Shown piece by piece: positions 44,079 to 52,824 of a stretch of DNA of 64,000 nucleotides (the first letter of the stretch is position 1; each line of letters begins with the position of its first letter). The position numbers were made by a program, and so were the translations under genes. The notes under the pieces were generated by a model, which had not been told where the DNA came from, searched no databases, and was given only the letters and a program-made list of their open reading frames with translations. This DNA is from CAYVVT01 sp964454335 (lineage in GTDB: Bacteria > Fidelibacterota > UBA8477 > JABMPR01), in NCBI GenBank assembly GCA_964454335.1, contig CAYVVT010000014.1:1-64000 (forward strand). Direction: 5' to 3'.

Positions 44079-45236
44079 TCAACTCACGGTCGGATCGATA
44101 GGAGTGTGGGGATAGTCTGATTTACGTTTCTGAAATGATAAGATTTCAGATTTTTGAACCACCCCGGCGTCAATGTTTACAGCTCGCTTTAAAGTCTCAT
44201 TTTGTTGCCATCTCGCATGGCCTTCTATCACATCTGGTAAATGAACAACCAAGGCAGCAGAGATAGACCGTGAAGCACTTTGCCAGAGATAGCTCGGTGT
44301 ATGATCGACAGCATAATAATCTACCGTTCCAACTTTGAACATTGGATCTCTGAATGTGGTTGGTTTGGCAAAGAAAAATCCCATTCCTTCATCGCAACTG
44401 ACATCGATGATCAATAAACCTGGCTTCAGCGATGACCGCTCCTCTTCACTCACAAAGAGGATGGGATTATCTGGATCTTGAAAAGTACCATTCACAATGA
44501 TATCTGATAGTCTGATCAGATCAATCAAGGGTTGGGCAGATCCATCGTGTTCCACCACCATCATGCGAGCTTCACCTTCATTGCCATCCCGGATGCGCAC
44601 ATAGTGACAATCTAAAACTTCCTCACGAATTTCGTGGTCGGGACGCTGGATACAAATGGTGATATCTCTATACCCACGTGCCTTAAGAGCGTAAATGGCT
44701 CCTCTACTAACTGCGCCAAAACTAAAGATAATTACCTTACGTTGCCTCCCGTAATGACCGTCGATTCCCTTAAGCTGCAGCGCATGCAGCACTGCACAGT
44801 AGCCAGCCATTTCATTGCTTTTATAAAAGGTGTGACGACCAATGTGTCCACTGGGTCCCCATACGAACATATCCTCAAAAGCAATAAGCGTTTGTTTACG
44901 GTCTATTGCTACCTGAGTGAGAGATCTCTGTTGAACACAATGTGGCCAGCCCCACAAGATCCCACCTTCACGAAGCTCTTCAAGGTCGGCCACCACTGGT
45001 TTTGGAAGGATTACATTACCAATGTCGGTTAATAACTCATTGCGTGAAGCGATACCACCTACTTGCTCAGCTAATTCTGCATCGTCCATTCCAAATCGTT
45101 TTCCATAGCCTTCTTCAAATATTAGCTGGCGGCGTACTTTCTCAGATAAACGCGACAAGTGCTCCAGATGAATTGGGACACGCCGCTCATCCATTTTTTT
45201 CGATGTGCCTATAATACCAAATTCTAATTTATCCAT
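44079..45236 (-). CDS. Alanine-dehydrogenase/transhydrogenase-like protein, possibly N5-(carboxyethyl)ornithine synthase
   Basis: A 385-residue NAD(P)-binding dehydrogenase. The N-terminal half opens with FGIIGTSKKMDERRVPIH, as in the alanine dehydrogenase / carboxyethylornithine synthase group. The Rossmann half has VIIFSFGAVSRGAIYALKARG (about 168-188) and IIVNGTFQDPDNP. The late motif YYAVDHTPSYLWQSASRSISAALVVHL is more like carboxyethylornithine synthase than alanine or saccharopine dehydrogenase. The AGGTGA site 4 bases before the ATG supports the start. It stands alone between intergenic gaps. Family-level call is good; the exact reaction is uncertain. Confidence 0.65.
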   Translation of the reverse strand: MDKLEFGIIGTSKKMDERRVPIHLEHLSRLSEKVRRQLIFEEGYGKRFGMDDAELAEQVGGIASRNELLTDIGNVILPKPVVADLEELREGGILWGWPHCVQQRSLTQVAIDRKQTLIAFEDMFVWGPSGHIGRHTFYKSNEMAGYCAVLHALQLKGIDGHYGRQRKVIIFSFGAVSRGAIYALKARGYRDITICIQRPDHEIREEVLDCHYVRIRDGNEGEARMMVVEHDGSAQPLIDLIRLSDIIVNGTFQDPDNPILFVSEEERSSLKPGLLIIDVSCDEGMGFFFAKPTTFRDPMFKVGTVDYYAVDHTPSYLWQSASRSISAALVVHLPDVIEGHARWQQNETLKRAVNIDAGVVQKSEILSFQKRKSDYPHTPIDPTVS

Positions 45237-45683
45237 ATCGTCACCTACTTGTTATTCAATGAGCATGATCCTTTTTTGAAAGCCCTGTTTACTTTCAAAT
45301 TGGATTGATTGGTCCCTGAAAATAGGGCCAATTCTAGCTGTTAAGTGGCTTATTATCAAGTCCAGGTCACTTTTGCTCGATTAATTCTTGAGCGCCTGCC
45401 AGCCAAGTAACCTTTCCTCTCACCAAATCCCTTTTCTAATAATACTTAACAGTTCAGCGCAACAAACGGGTAGCCGGCATTTGGGTAGCCTGTTGGGGAG
45501 GATTAGCACCATGAACACAGAATATCGAATTAAGAAGAAACCCAGACGATGGACTTCGGTGTTCTGAAATCGAGAAACGCCCGGGGATCGGAGACTCGAA
45601 TGAAGGCAGATACTAGCTGGTTTTATCTATCTATGATTACAACACTTAAGTCCTGTATTTAAAATCGGTGTCCTGCCCAATGA
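45237..45683. other. Intergenic region with repeat copy
   Basis: 447 bp between two minus-strand genes. It holds the second copy of the dispersed repeat (45502-45573) and a pair of direct GGGTAGCC octamers around 45470-45490. No gene was recognised. Confidence 0.4.
45502..45573. repeat. Dispersed intergenic repeat, copy 2
   Basis: Matches 41059-41160 in TGAACACAGAAT, CGAATTAAGAAGAAA, GACGATGGACT and GGTGTTCTGA, without the extra hairpin insert. Both copies are intergenic and in the same orientation. Confidence 0.6.
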
Positions 45684-46955
45684 CTAGGGAATGACGCCTA
45701 CCCTGCAGGCCCCCTGCTCTCTCAGGTGGAGTATTTGAATAGCTTCCGCACCGATCACAGATTCAATCATTAGCTTGAACTCATCAAAATCATCTTGATG
45801 GACATAAACCTGCATGGTACCAGCGAAGCCTCCGCCATGAACCCGGCCAACCCCTCTCCCCTTCATTTCGAAGAAAAGCTGAGACAGCCCGAGAGCGAAG
45901 GCTAATCCTTGTTCCACACCGTCCGAAAGTGGAGGTACAGTGTTCTGTAGAACATTCTGGGAGGATTGACCGCTGGCACTCACGATTGATAGGTACTCAT
46001 CGAATGATCCACGGGAAAGTGTGGTGAGCATATTCTCGACTCGATCATTCTCATGAAAGAAATGAAATGCACGGAGAACTGCTCTGTCACCGTGCTTCTC
46101 TCGAAGTTCTTTGCTACGATTTATAAGATCAGTGATCGTACTATTCCTAAGATATTCTACGCCCAGATCTGCCGCGATCTTAGCCAGTTCTGTGGGAATT
46201 GAAGCGTAGGCATGGGTTAGATCATCATGGCTGCTCCCGGTGTTGACCGTAGCCAGGGTATACTCGGTTTTATCAAAATCAAAGTGCACATCCTTCAAGA
46301 TCACATCGTCTGGATCTCTGAAGTCAATCAGTTGGATGCCGCCAAGCGCAGACGCCATTTGGTCCATCAGTCCACAGGGCTTCCCGAAATACTCATTCTC
46401 TGCAAACTGACCAATTCGCGCAAGGTCAGGTGCCAGCACTCTGGAATCGTTGAAGAGTTCATTCAATATGGCAGCCAGCAAAACCTCAAAACTGGCTGAT
46501 GATGACAGCCCTGACCCTATTCCAACCGTACTATGTACTACCGCATCAAATCCACCACTGTCACCGCCCAGGTCATGCATTCCCTGGAGGACTCCTCTGA
46601 GCAGGGCCGAGCTGGTTTCTACCTCATCAGGGTGAGGATCAAGATCATCCAGTGAGACTTCATAGCTTTCGTTAAGGTTCAGAGAATGAACTCTCGCAAT
46701 CCTCTCCTCGATTTTACGTGCGAGTGCCAGACTATCCTGTTGGACGGCGGCGCACAACACTTTCCCCCGGTTATGATCTGTATGATTGCCTCCAAGCTCA
46801 GTCCTGCCCGGGGCACTGATGAGTGTACCACCCTGCCTAAAGCTGGTTCTTAGCGATTCTATCCTGGAAGAGATCTCTCGTCCTCCATCCAAGCCATACA
46901 GCTCTTTAAGGACACGGCCTTCGATATTGGGATCAATCATATTTAGTGCTTTCAT
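45684..46955 (-). CDS. galK: Galactokinase
   Basis: A 423-residue GHMP kinase. The galactokinase signature appears as GRTELGGNHTDHNRG near residues 50-64 (the common form is GRxNLIGEHTDYxxG), the ATP-binding GHMP motif as VGIGSGLSSSASFEVLLAA near 145-163, and the C-terminal motif as GRVHGGGFAGTMQVYV. It phosphorylates galactose at C1 in the Leloir pathway, in the cytosol. It follows galT by 11 bp, and the upstream symporter should bring in the sugar. The divergent signature is that of a less-studied galactokinase branch, so a related hexose is possible. Confidence 0.85.
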   Translation of the reverse strand: MKALNMIDPNIEGRVLKELYGLDGGREISSRIESLRTSFRQGGTLISAPGRTELGGNHTDHNRGKVLCAAVQQDSLALARKIEERIARVHSLNLNESYEVSLDDLDPHPDEVETSSALLRGVLQGMHDLGGDSGGFDAVVHSTVGIGSGLSSSASFEVLLAAILNELFNDSRVLAPDLARIGQFAENEYFGKPCGLMDQMASALGGIQLIDFRDPDDVILKDVHFDFDKTEYTLATVNTGSSHDDLTHAYASIPTELAKIAADLGVEYLRNSTITDLINRSKELREKHGDRAVLRAFHFFHENDRVENMLTTLSRGSFDEYLSIVSASGQSSQNVLQNTVPPLSDGVEQGLAFALGLSQLFFEMKGRGVGRVHGGGFAGTMQVYVHQDDFDEFKLMIESVIGAEAIQILHLREQGACRVGVIP

Positions 46956-46966
46956 TTGATCGCCCG

Positions 46967-47989
46967 CTATTTGTTAATATCCTGAATGACGGATCGCAAT
47001 CGTTCGGCGGCCGACTCAGGTGTCAAGTCTCTCTGCGCTTCCGCAAGCATCTCATAACCTACCATGAACTTTCTCACTGTTGCCGATCTCAATAGAGGTG
47101 GATAGAAGTGGGCATGGAGTGTCCAAAACCCCTGTCCCTGCCGTGATCTGGGAACCTGGTGCCAACCCATGCTGAAGGGAAACTCTGTTGCGAAAAGATG
47201 ATCATAACCGGACCAGAGTACTCTCAATGCTTCTTCCAGCTCGTCGATCTGCTGGTCATCCAGATTCTCAAAGGTCTCAGTGTGTGCGCTAGGCAGGAGC
47301 AAGGTCTCAAAAGGCCAGACAGCCCAAAACGGCACCAGGATCACCCAGGAATCATTGCGATAAACAACCCTGTCAGCAGCCAGCAACTCGGAGTCCAGGT
47401 AAACCTGCAGAAGGGGCTTGGCATTGGAGCTGAAATACTCTGCCTGGTGCTTTACTTCCTTTTCGATCTCTGTCGGTTGGAAGTCACCCGCCCAGATCTG
47501 CCCATGTGGGTGTGGATTGGAAGCACCCATCAATGCGCCCCGGTTCTCAAACACCTGAACATACTCGTAGTCATTCAGTAAGCCCCTAGACTCCTGTTGC
47601 CAGGCAAGAATGACCTCTTTTCTCCCCTTGGGAGTAAGATTACCAAGTGAAAGGTCGTGTCTTGGTGAATAGCATATCACCCTTGACGTACCTGAAGCAG
47701 GCTGCCAGGTCAATACGCTATCTTCACCACTGATTTGACTGCCCTCCGGCAAAAGCGCGGGGAAGTCATTCGTGAACACGAATGTCTTGTCGTAATCAGG
47801 ATTTGTGTCTCCATTCGCTCTCAGGTTGCCGGGACACAGGTAGCATTCTGGGTCATATGCTTCAGCGGTTCCGGGAGCAACCTCATCCTGCTTTCCCTGC
47901 CATGGTCGTGCAGTTCGATGAGCGGAAACCAGCACCCATTCACCGGTTAAGGAGTTGTACCTTCGATGAGGTGTGTCCGGGATAGGCAT
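46967..47989 (-). CDS. galT: UDP-glucose--hexose-1-phosphate uridylyltransferase
   Basis: A 340-residue Leloir enzyme that exchanges galactose-1-phosphate with UDP-glucose. Visible features are RRYNSLTGEWVLVSAHRTARPWQG at the start, a Cys pair in CYLCPGN, the catalytic HPHGQIWA with the uridylylated His near 160, and GWHQVPRSRQGQGFWTLHAHFYPPLLRS near the end. Length fits the family. It sits 18 bp after the symporter gene and 11 bp before galK, so a galactose operon is clear. Confidence 0.92.
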   Translation of the reverse strand: MPIPDTPHRRYNSLTGEWVLVSAHRTARPWQGKQDEVAPGTAEAYDPECYLCPGNLRANGDTNPDYDKTFVFTNDFPALLPEGSQISGEDSVLTWQPASGTSRVICYSPRHDLSLGNLTPKGRKEVILAWQQESRGLLNDYEYVQVFENRGALMGASNPHPHGQIWAGDFQPTEIEKEVKHQAEYFSSNAKPLLQVYLDSELLAADRVVYRNDSWVILVPFWAVWPFETLLLPSAHTETFENLDDQQIDELEEALRVLWSGYDHLFATEFPFSMGWHQVPRSRQGQGFWTLHAHFYPPLLRSATVRKFMVGYEMLAEAQRDLTPESAAERLRSVIQDINK

Positions 47990-48007
47990 TTCCTGGCCGA
48001 TGATGTT

Positions 48008-49642
48008 CTACCAGAAGATGGCATACAGCGCCACCAGGATTATGCTGATGATCACCGCGCTGATATTGAAAGCTGGTCCCGTTTTGAAATATTCCCGTGA
48101 AACGGGTATACCCTTTGGATCAGTATGACCTTTCCCTTCAATCTGGCTGATGATACCAATGATGACCATCGTCAGGATCCAGACGATCATCATCTGATGC
48201 ATCCATGGCATCTCTGTTCCCAGTTTCAGGCCAAGTCCAATGGGGATCGATGATACAGCACCCCAGATAGCAGCATTGTTCGTCGATCGTTTATAGAACA
48301 GTCCCATCATAAATACCCCAAGAATACCAGGACTGACCAGCCCTGTGTACTCCTGGATATACTGGAACATCTCTTTCACTGAACCGAGGGAGGGTGCAAC
48401 GGCAACTGCGATCACCAGCGCTGCCAATACTGCGATCCGGCCAGTGGTCACTGTCTGCTTATCAGAAGCGTCCTTATTGATATAGGCTCGGTAGATATCC
48501 ATTGTGAAGATTGTGGATGTGGAGTTCAACATGGAGGCCAAGGAGGATACAATCGCGGCTGATAGTGCTGCCAGAACCAGCCCTTTTAATCCCATCGGTA
48601 CGAACTGGCTGATCAACCAGGGATATGCCTTGTCGTAGTTCACTCCACCCTCTCCTCTACTGAATGCCTCCGAGACGCCAGCAATTGGCGCAGTTCCATC
48701 AGGAGCCGTGAACATGACGTATGCGACAATTCCGGGAATGACTACGATCAGGGGTATAATCAGCTTCAAGAAGGCGGCGAAGGCTATTCCCTTCTGTGAT
48801 TCCTCAAGAGATTTGGCAGCAAAGGTCCGTTGAATAATGTATTGGTTGAATCCCCAGTAATACAGATTGGCAACCCACATACCCCCAACCAAAACAGCAA
48901 TCCCAGGTAGATCCCCAAAGCTTGGATGCCCTTTCTTGAGGATCATATGAAAGTGTTCCCCCGCGGAATTGTAGATGTGGCTTAAACCATTCATCACACC
49001 ACCATCCACCGTGACATGGTTCAGGGCGATCACGCTCGTGATCAACCCTCCTACGATGAGCAGGATCACTTGGATCACATCAGTCCAGGCTACTGCAGAG
49101 AGCCCTCCCCAGATGGAATATGCAGCTGCAAAGAACGCAAGGGCCAGTATCCCGTGCATGATGTATTCTCCGGTTCCAGTCCCCAGAATAGTGTCCAGAG
49201 CTTTGGCGCCGAGAAACAGGACTGAGGTAAGATTCACGAAAATGAAGAGACCGATCCAGAAAACCGCCAGGATGGTCTTCAGGTTCTTGCTATACCGGAC
49301 CTCAACGAACTGTGGGATCGTGAATATCTTTTTCTCAATAAAGATGGGTAAGAAGTACTTACCAACGATTATCAGGGTAAGGGCGGCCATCCACTCATAG
49401 GAGGCGATAGCCAGACCTAGAGAAAACCCTGATCCGGACATGCCAATGAATTGTTCAGCTGAGATATTCGCTGCAATAAGAGATGCACCGATGGCCCACC
49501 AGGGAAGCGACTTGCCTGCGAGGAAGTAGTCCTCAGCATTTTTCTGATGTCCCTCCTTGCTCCGGGATACCCAGAGTCCGACTGATACGATCGTGATGAC
49601 ATATGAGATAAAGACCACATAATCGAGTGCTGAAAATTGCAT
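48008..49642 (-). CDS. Sodium/sugar symporter, SSS family (SglT-like)
   Basis: A 544-residue membrane protein with about 14 helices. Typical SGLT features include YFLAGKSLPWWAIGASLIAANISAEQFIGMSGSGFSLG (about 40-77), WGLSAVAWTDVIQ, and NQYIIQRTFAAKSLEESQKG near 270. The family co-transports sugar, often galactose or glucose, with sodium. Genes for galT and galK follow, so galactose uptake is likely. AGGA lies 7 bases before the ATG. It starts 9 bp after the galM remnant. Confidence 0.88.
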   Translation of the reverse strand: MQFSALDYVVFISYVITIVSVGLWVSRSKEGHQKNAEDYFLAGKSLPWWAIGASLIAANISAEQFIGMSGSGFSLGLAIASYEWMAALTLIIVGKYFLPIFIEKKIFTIPQFVEVRYSKNLKTILAVFWIGLFIFVNLTSVLFLGAKALDTILGTGTGEYIMHGILALAFFAAAYSIWGGLSAVAWTDVIQVILLIVGGLITSVIALNHVTVDGGVMNGLSHIYNSAGEHFHMILKKGHPSFGDLPGIAVLVGGMWVANLYYWGFNQYIIQRTFAAKSLEESQKGIAFAAFLKLIIPLIVVIPGIVAYVMFTAPDGTAPIAGVSEAFSRGEGGVNYDKAYPWLISQFVPMGLKGLVLAALSAAIVSSLASMLNSTSTIFTMDIYRAYINKDASDKQTVTTGRIAVLAALVIAVAVAPSLGSVKEMFQYIQEYTGLVSPGILGVFMMGLFYKRSTNNAAIWGAVSSIPIGLGLKLGTEMPWMHQMMIVWILTMVIIGIISQIEGKGHTDPKGIPVSREYFKTGPAFNISAVIISIILVALYAIFW

Positions 49643-49651
49643 AAACGGTTC

Positions 49652-49939
49652 CTACTGTTCTATTCGTTCAAGGGGATTGTCTGCTGCCAGTGTTCCAAAT
49701 CTATAGTTTATCCAGTGGACGTACTCCTCCCATGGGTTAAACCTCACTGAGGGAAACGAGCCATGATTCGGAGCGTCGGGGTATTCTTGCAGTTCAAGAC
49801 ACACTACCTGTCTGGGGCTGAAGGTTCTCCCAAATTTTCCCGGTACCTCACCATTCAGAAAGTTGCTGGTATAAAGTTGTAGTCCCGGTGCTAAGTTATG
49901 AAATACGGTGGCCTCCTCTTGGGGAGCCTGCCTGCCCAA
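49652..49939 (-). pseudogene. galM: Aldose 1-epimerase (galM) C-terminal remnant
   Basis: The 95-codon open frame has only the last quarter of an aldose 1-epimerase: LAPGLQLYTSNFLNGEVPGK, the catalytic-Glu motif VCLELQEYPDAPNH, and NPWEEYVHW. A full enzyme is about 330-380 residues and also needs His residues that are absent here. Homology begins near 49915, right after sequence from another gene, so the 5' part was deleted. It sits where galM would be expected beside a galactose symporter, galT and galK. A short peptide from the TTG at 49939 is possible but would not be active. Confidence 0.7.
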
Positions 49940-50058
49940 GCGCCTTTGATCTTATCCAGCAGATCAGGCTTTTATAATTCAAGGATCTCGGAATTCGGGG
50001 GTTTGATCATGAGTACCAGCAGTATGATCCGGAAACATTCCATCGTGTCTCTACTCAT
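49930..50058 (-). pseudogene. ADP-ribosylglycohydrolase-family N-terminal remnant
   Basis: From an ATG at 50058 a leader with a hydrophobic run (CFRIILLVLMI) is broken by an in-frame TAA at codon 29. In the same frame after it come KPDLLDKIKGAWAGR, the conserved opening of the ADP-ribosylglycohydrolase lipoproteins encoded at 51225, 52825 and 57011 (DKIKGAWA, DKIYSSWL and DKIAGGWAG there). Homology stops near 49930 and joins the galM remnant in another frame. Confidence 0.65.
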
Positions 50059-50104
50059 GGGATATCTCTCTTTCGAGTAGCGTAAAATGCTTGAATTTAT
50101 GAGT

Positions 50105-51148
50105 TTAGTTTTCAGGCAGATGATAGATCTCCACAGACTGATAGAAATCACTCATAATTGCATCTTTATCAAAATTTTCCCAAATAATGATCTTCCTGGG
50201 ATTGTCAGGTTGATCAAGCCATGCACCTTCTACAAATTCTGGTGCAGGGATCTCCACCCTATCCGCCCAGGTCGGATTCTTGATAATAGCCACAGCAGCC
50301 ATGTCAAATAAGGGTCTGGAAGAATTCTCTTCTCTGAAATTCTTGAACAACGAGACTGAATAATCACCGAAGTTGTTGAAAGAGCCTCCGTGCCTTCCAA
50401 TTACCTCACCAGCGATGTGCGGTCCTTTACCAGGCATGATCTCCCTTATATCTTTCAGGTATGCCTTGACTGCATCTGTACCAGTCTCTCTGTCATACCG
50501 TACCATGACCATCTCGAATTCGACATCGGATCCTAGAATCGGATCAATCGATGGGATGTCGTTGTCAAAATTGTATTCGCCAGGTTCAGGGTAATTTGTG
50601 CCCAACCATACGATGCGCACCTTGGGGATAATTGTGGGATCTTTTGTGAGTGCCAGAGCAATGTTGGTCAGTTTACCCACCGGGACGAGCAGGAGTTTTC
50701 CCTCACGCTGTTCATGAGCCTGCTCTATAATAAAATCCACAGCTTCGGCACCATCGAACGCTGGATTGTTTACACTGTCCTTGATCTCTTCATATGATGC
50801 GTTGGCACCCTTCAGGATCGGGACCTTTCCGGCCATACCACAGAGATTCACGACCCTGTCTGCTTCTTCCCAATGCTTCTGGATATCACCCCCGTTAAAG
50901 GTCTTGTTAACAGTGATACCCTTAACATCGAAGACGTGACTATTGAAAAGCATATAGGCGATGGCGTGCTGATCGTCCAATTCATTATTTGCATCTGTAT
51001 CAAAAACCATTGGAATTCTGTCAGAGACAATGGTGGGTGGCATTTCCTCCGCGGATCTCGTAGCAGGGGTTTCAGGCGCTGAACCCGCACAGGATATAAG
51101 CGCAAAACAGATGATGACAGAGGTTAATAACCCTATGTTCTTTTTCAT
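50105..51148 (-). CDS. Nucleoside hydrolase lipoprotein
   Basis: A 347-residue lipoprotein. The signal LLTSVIICFALISC carries a lipobox, with Cys at residue 20. The mature enzyme has the family's metal motif DTDANNELDDQHA near 50-62, and LVPVGKLTNIALAL and IVWLGTNYPEPGEYNFDND in the middle. Such enzymes split ribonucleosides into base and ribose. Its extracytoplasmic place is notable, since most known members are cytosolic. It follows two ADP-ribosylglycohydrolase-family lipoproteins in the same run, and ribokinase is three genes upstream, so released ribose could be used. AGGA lies about 9 bases before the ATG. Confidence 0.82.
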   Translation of the reverse strand: MKKNIGLLTSVIICFALISCAGSAPETPATRSAEEMPPTIVSDRIPMVFDTDANNELDDQHAIAYMLFNSHVFDVKGITVNKTFNGGDIQKHWEEADRVVNLCGMAGKVPILKGANASYEEIKDSVNNPAFDGAEAVDFIIEQAHEQREGKLLLVPVGKLTNIALALTKDPTIIPKVRIVWLGTNYPEPGEYNFDNDIPSIDPILGSDVEFEMVMVRYDRETGTDAVKAYLKDIREIMPGKGPHIAGEVIGRHGGSFNNFGDYSVSLFKNFREENSSRPLFDMAAVAIIKNPTWADRVEIPAPEFVEGAWLDQPDNPRKIIIWENFDKDAIMSDFYQSVEIYHLPEN

Positions 51149-51224
51149 GGTCAGTTGTCCTCATTTTTGCGTGTAAGCTGCATTCTACTATATCGAAGTA
51201 CAGCGTTAGCGTTAATCCATCAGC

Positions 51225-52775
51225 TTAGTTTGAAACCAGTGGTTGTGAATCGTAGATCAGAATATCGTACAGGTTCACATCGGCTGTGTCCGTCGGATTC
51301 TTCAATTTTAGCAGTACCGTATGATGTCCCTGGGGAAGTTGATATTCCCAGATCAGGTAGAAACGTCTTTCTTTAAAGCCCGTGGGGAGTTTTACCCTCT
51401 CGGAGAATTCACCATCGATAAAGACATCCACTTCAAACACGTAATTGTCCGTGCTGCCTACGTCAAGTTCCTCATCAGCCTTGTTCTTAGCCTCACCCAT
51501 TACGACAAAGGCTATACCATCAAACTCGAACTCCAGAGTTTCACCCATGGCTTTGTCCAGAGGGATCTTTTCCTTGGGATAGTGTCCTTCGAAAGCGACT
51601 TCCAAGGGTACCGCTTCCGGTTGTTGCACTGCAATAGTCACTGAATTCTCATCAAAAGAACCACCATTTCGCTCGATCATCTCCAAGGCATGCCTAAAGG
51701 ACATCTCGTAGGCATCATTCAGGCTGATGGTTGTGTATTTAAAGTCGATGGATTCTACTTCAGCCAAACCCTGCTTCCAGTAGTCTGGAATACCATCATA
51801 ACCTACGATGGTACCCAGCACACCACCGGCACTGGCGGGGTTGCAATCAGCGTCGTCCCCGCATCTGGTAGCGATCTCCAGGGTTTTACCGAAGTCACCG
51901 TCGCCATACAGGAGGCCCATGACAACCCAGGCAGCATTGATCTTCGCATCAATATTGAAAGGCGAGAAGACACCGTACGGTGAGCCTATTTCATCAGCCC
52001 ATTTTGCATTCACCTTGGTCCAGTTGGCTGTCCAATCCGTAGGATCTTCTTTATGCCACTTGATGACGTCAGATATGGTTTGAGCAAACGTACTCTTAGG
52101 CGGGATCGTCTTAAGGGCTTCTTCTACGATGAATTCGATGTCATCGTGAACAAAGGCCAGGGCATACAAAGCACCCACGTACACTCCACCGTACCAACCG
52201 TCACCATAATTCATGATGTGGCCGACACGATCGCTGATGGCGGATGCAGAATTCACCATACCGGGATTCATGATACCGGCATAATCCGCTTCGATCTGGT
52301 AGTCGATATCATCCGCACAAGGATTATTCAACCAGTGCCCACTGGCTGGTGGTGCGATACCATTGAGGATATTATTCCGGGCCTGCTGGTTTGCGAACCA
52401 TAGATAATAATCGGCATTTGCAAAAGCATCGGCGAAAGATTGAGCAGGGGCATCCATGCCCTCCTCATCCAGGACCTGGACAAAAGTCAGATCCATGTAG
52501 ATATCATCATAGTAGCCCGGGGTATTGTCGTAGGTCTCTTTCAGGTAACCGTCATACCAGGGGATCAGGGTGTCCGCAGGGATCATGGCACTGTTGAATT
52601 GGAACTCAACAGGACTTCCGTAGGTTACACCAATGGTCTGGGCTGCCCAGGCACCTTTGATCTTATCCTGCAAATCGACTTTGCTCAGCGTTACGGTCTC
52701 ACCGTCGGGTTTTGCGGTGCAGGCAGCCAGAATTACAATAGTGAAGACTACTGGCAGAGAATTTGATACTTTCAT
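51225..52775 (-). CDS. ADP-ribosylglycohydrolase-family lipoprotein
   Basis: A 516-residue lipoprotein; signal SLPVVFTIVILAAC with a clear lipobox. The ADP-ribosylglycohydrolase fold covers about residues 35-370: DKIKGAWAAQTIGVTYG, a metal-binding YYDDIYMDL region, and RCGDDADCNPASAGGVLGTIVG near 320. The C-terminal 150 residues are beta-rich and may bind carbohydrate. True ADP-ribose hydrolysis is not proven, and related secreted proteins may cleave other N- or O-glycosides. ATG at 52775 is chosen because a lipoprotein signal follows at once; an earlier start at 52844 overlaps the preceding gene. It is 50 bp after the gene at 52825. Confidence 0.8.
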   Translation of the reverse strand: MKVSNSLPVVFTIVILAACTAKPDGETVTLSKVDLQDKIKGAWAAQTIGVTYGSPVEFQFNSAMIPADTLIPWYDGYLKETYDNTPGYYDDIYMDLTFVQVLDEEGMDAPAQSFADAFANADYYLWFANQQARNNILNGIAPPASGHWLNNPCADDIDYQIEADYAGIMNPGMVNSASAISDRVGHIMNYGDGWYGGVYVGALYALAFVHDDIEFIVEEALKTIPPKSTFAQTISDVIKWHKEDPTDWTANWTKVNAKWADEIGSPYGVFSPFNIDAKINAAWVVMGLLYGDGDFGKTLEIATRCGDDADCNPASAGGVLGTIVGYDGIPDYWKQGLAEVESIDFKYTTISLNDAYEMSFRHALEMIERNGGSFDENSVTIAVQQPEAVPLEVAFEGHYPKEKIPLDKAMGETLEFEFDGIAFVVMGEAKNKADEELDVGSTDNYVFEVDVFIDGEFSERVKLPTGFKERRFYLIWEYQLPQGHHTVLLKLKNPTDTADVNLYDILIYDSQPLVSN

Positions 52776-52824
52776 GCTGGGGAACCTTCTTATGTATGAT
52801 TTATCATGTTTGTGGGTCTTGACA

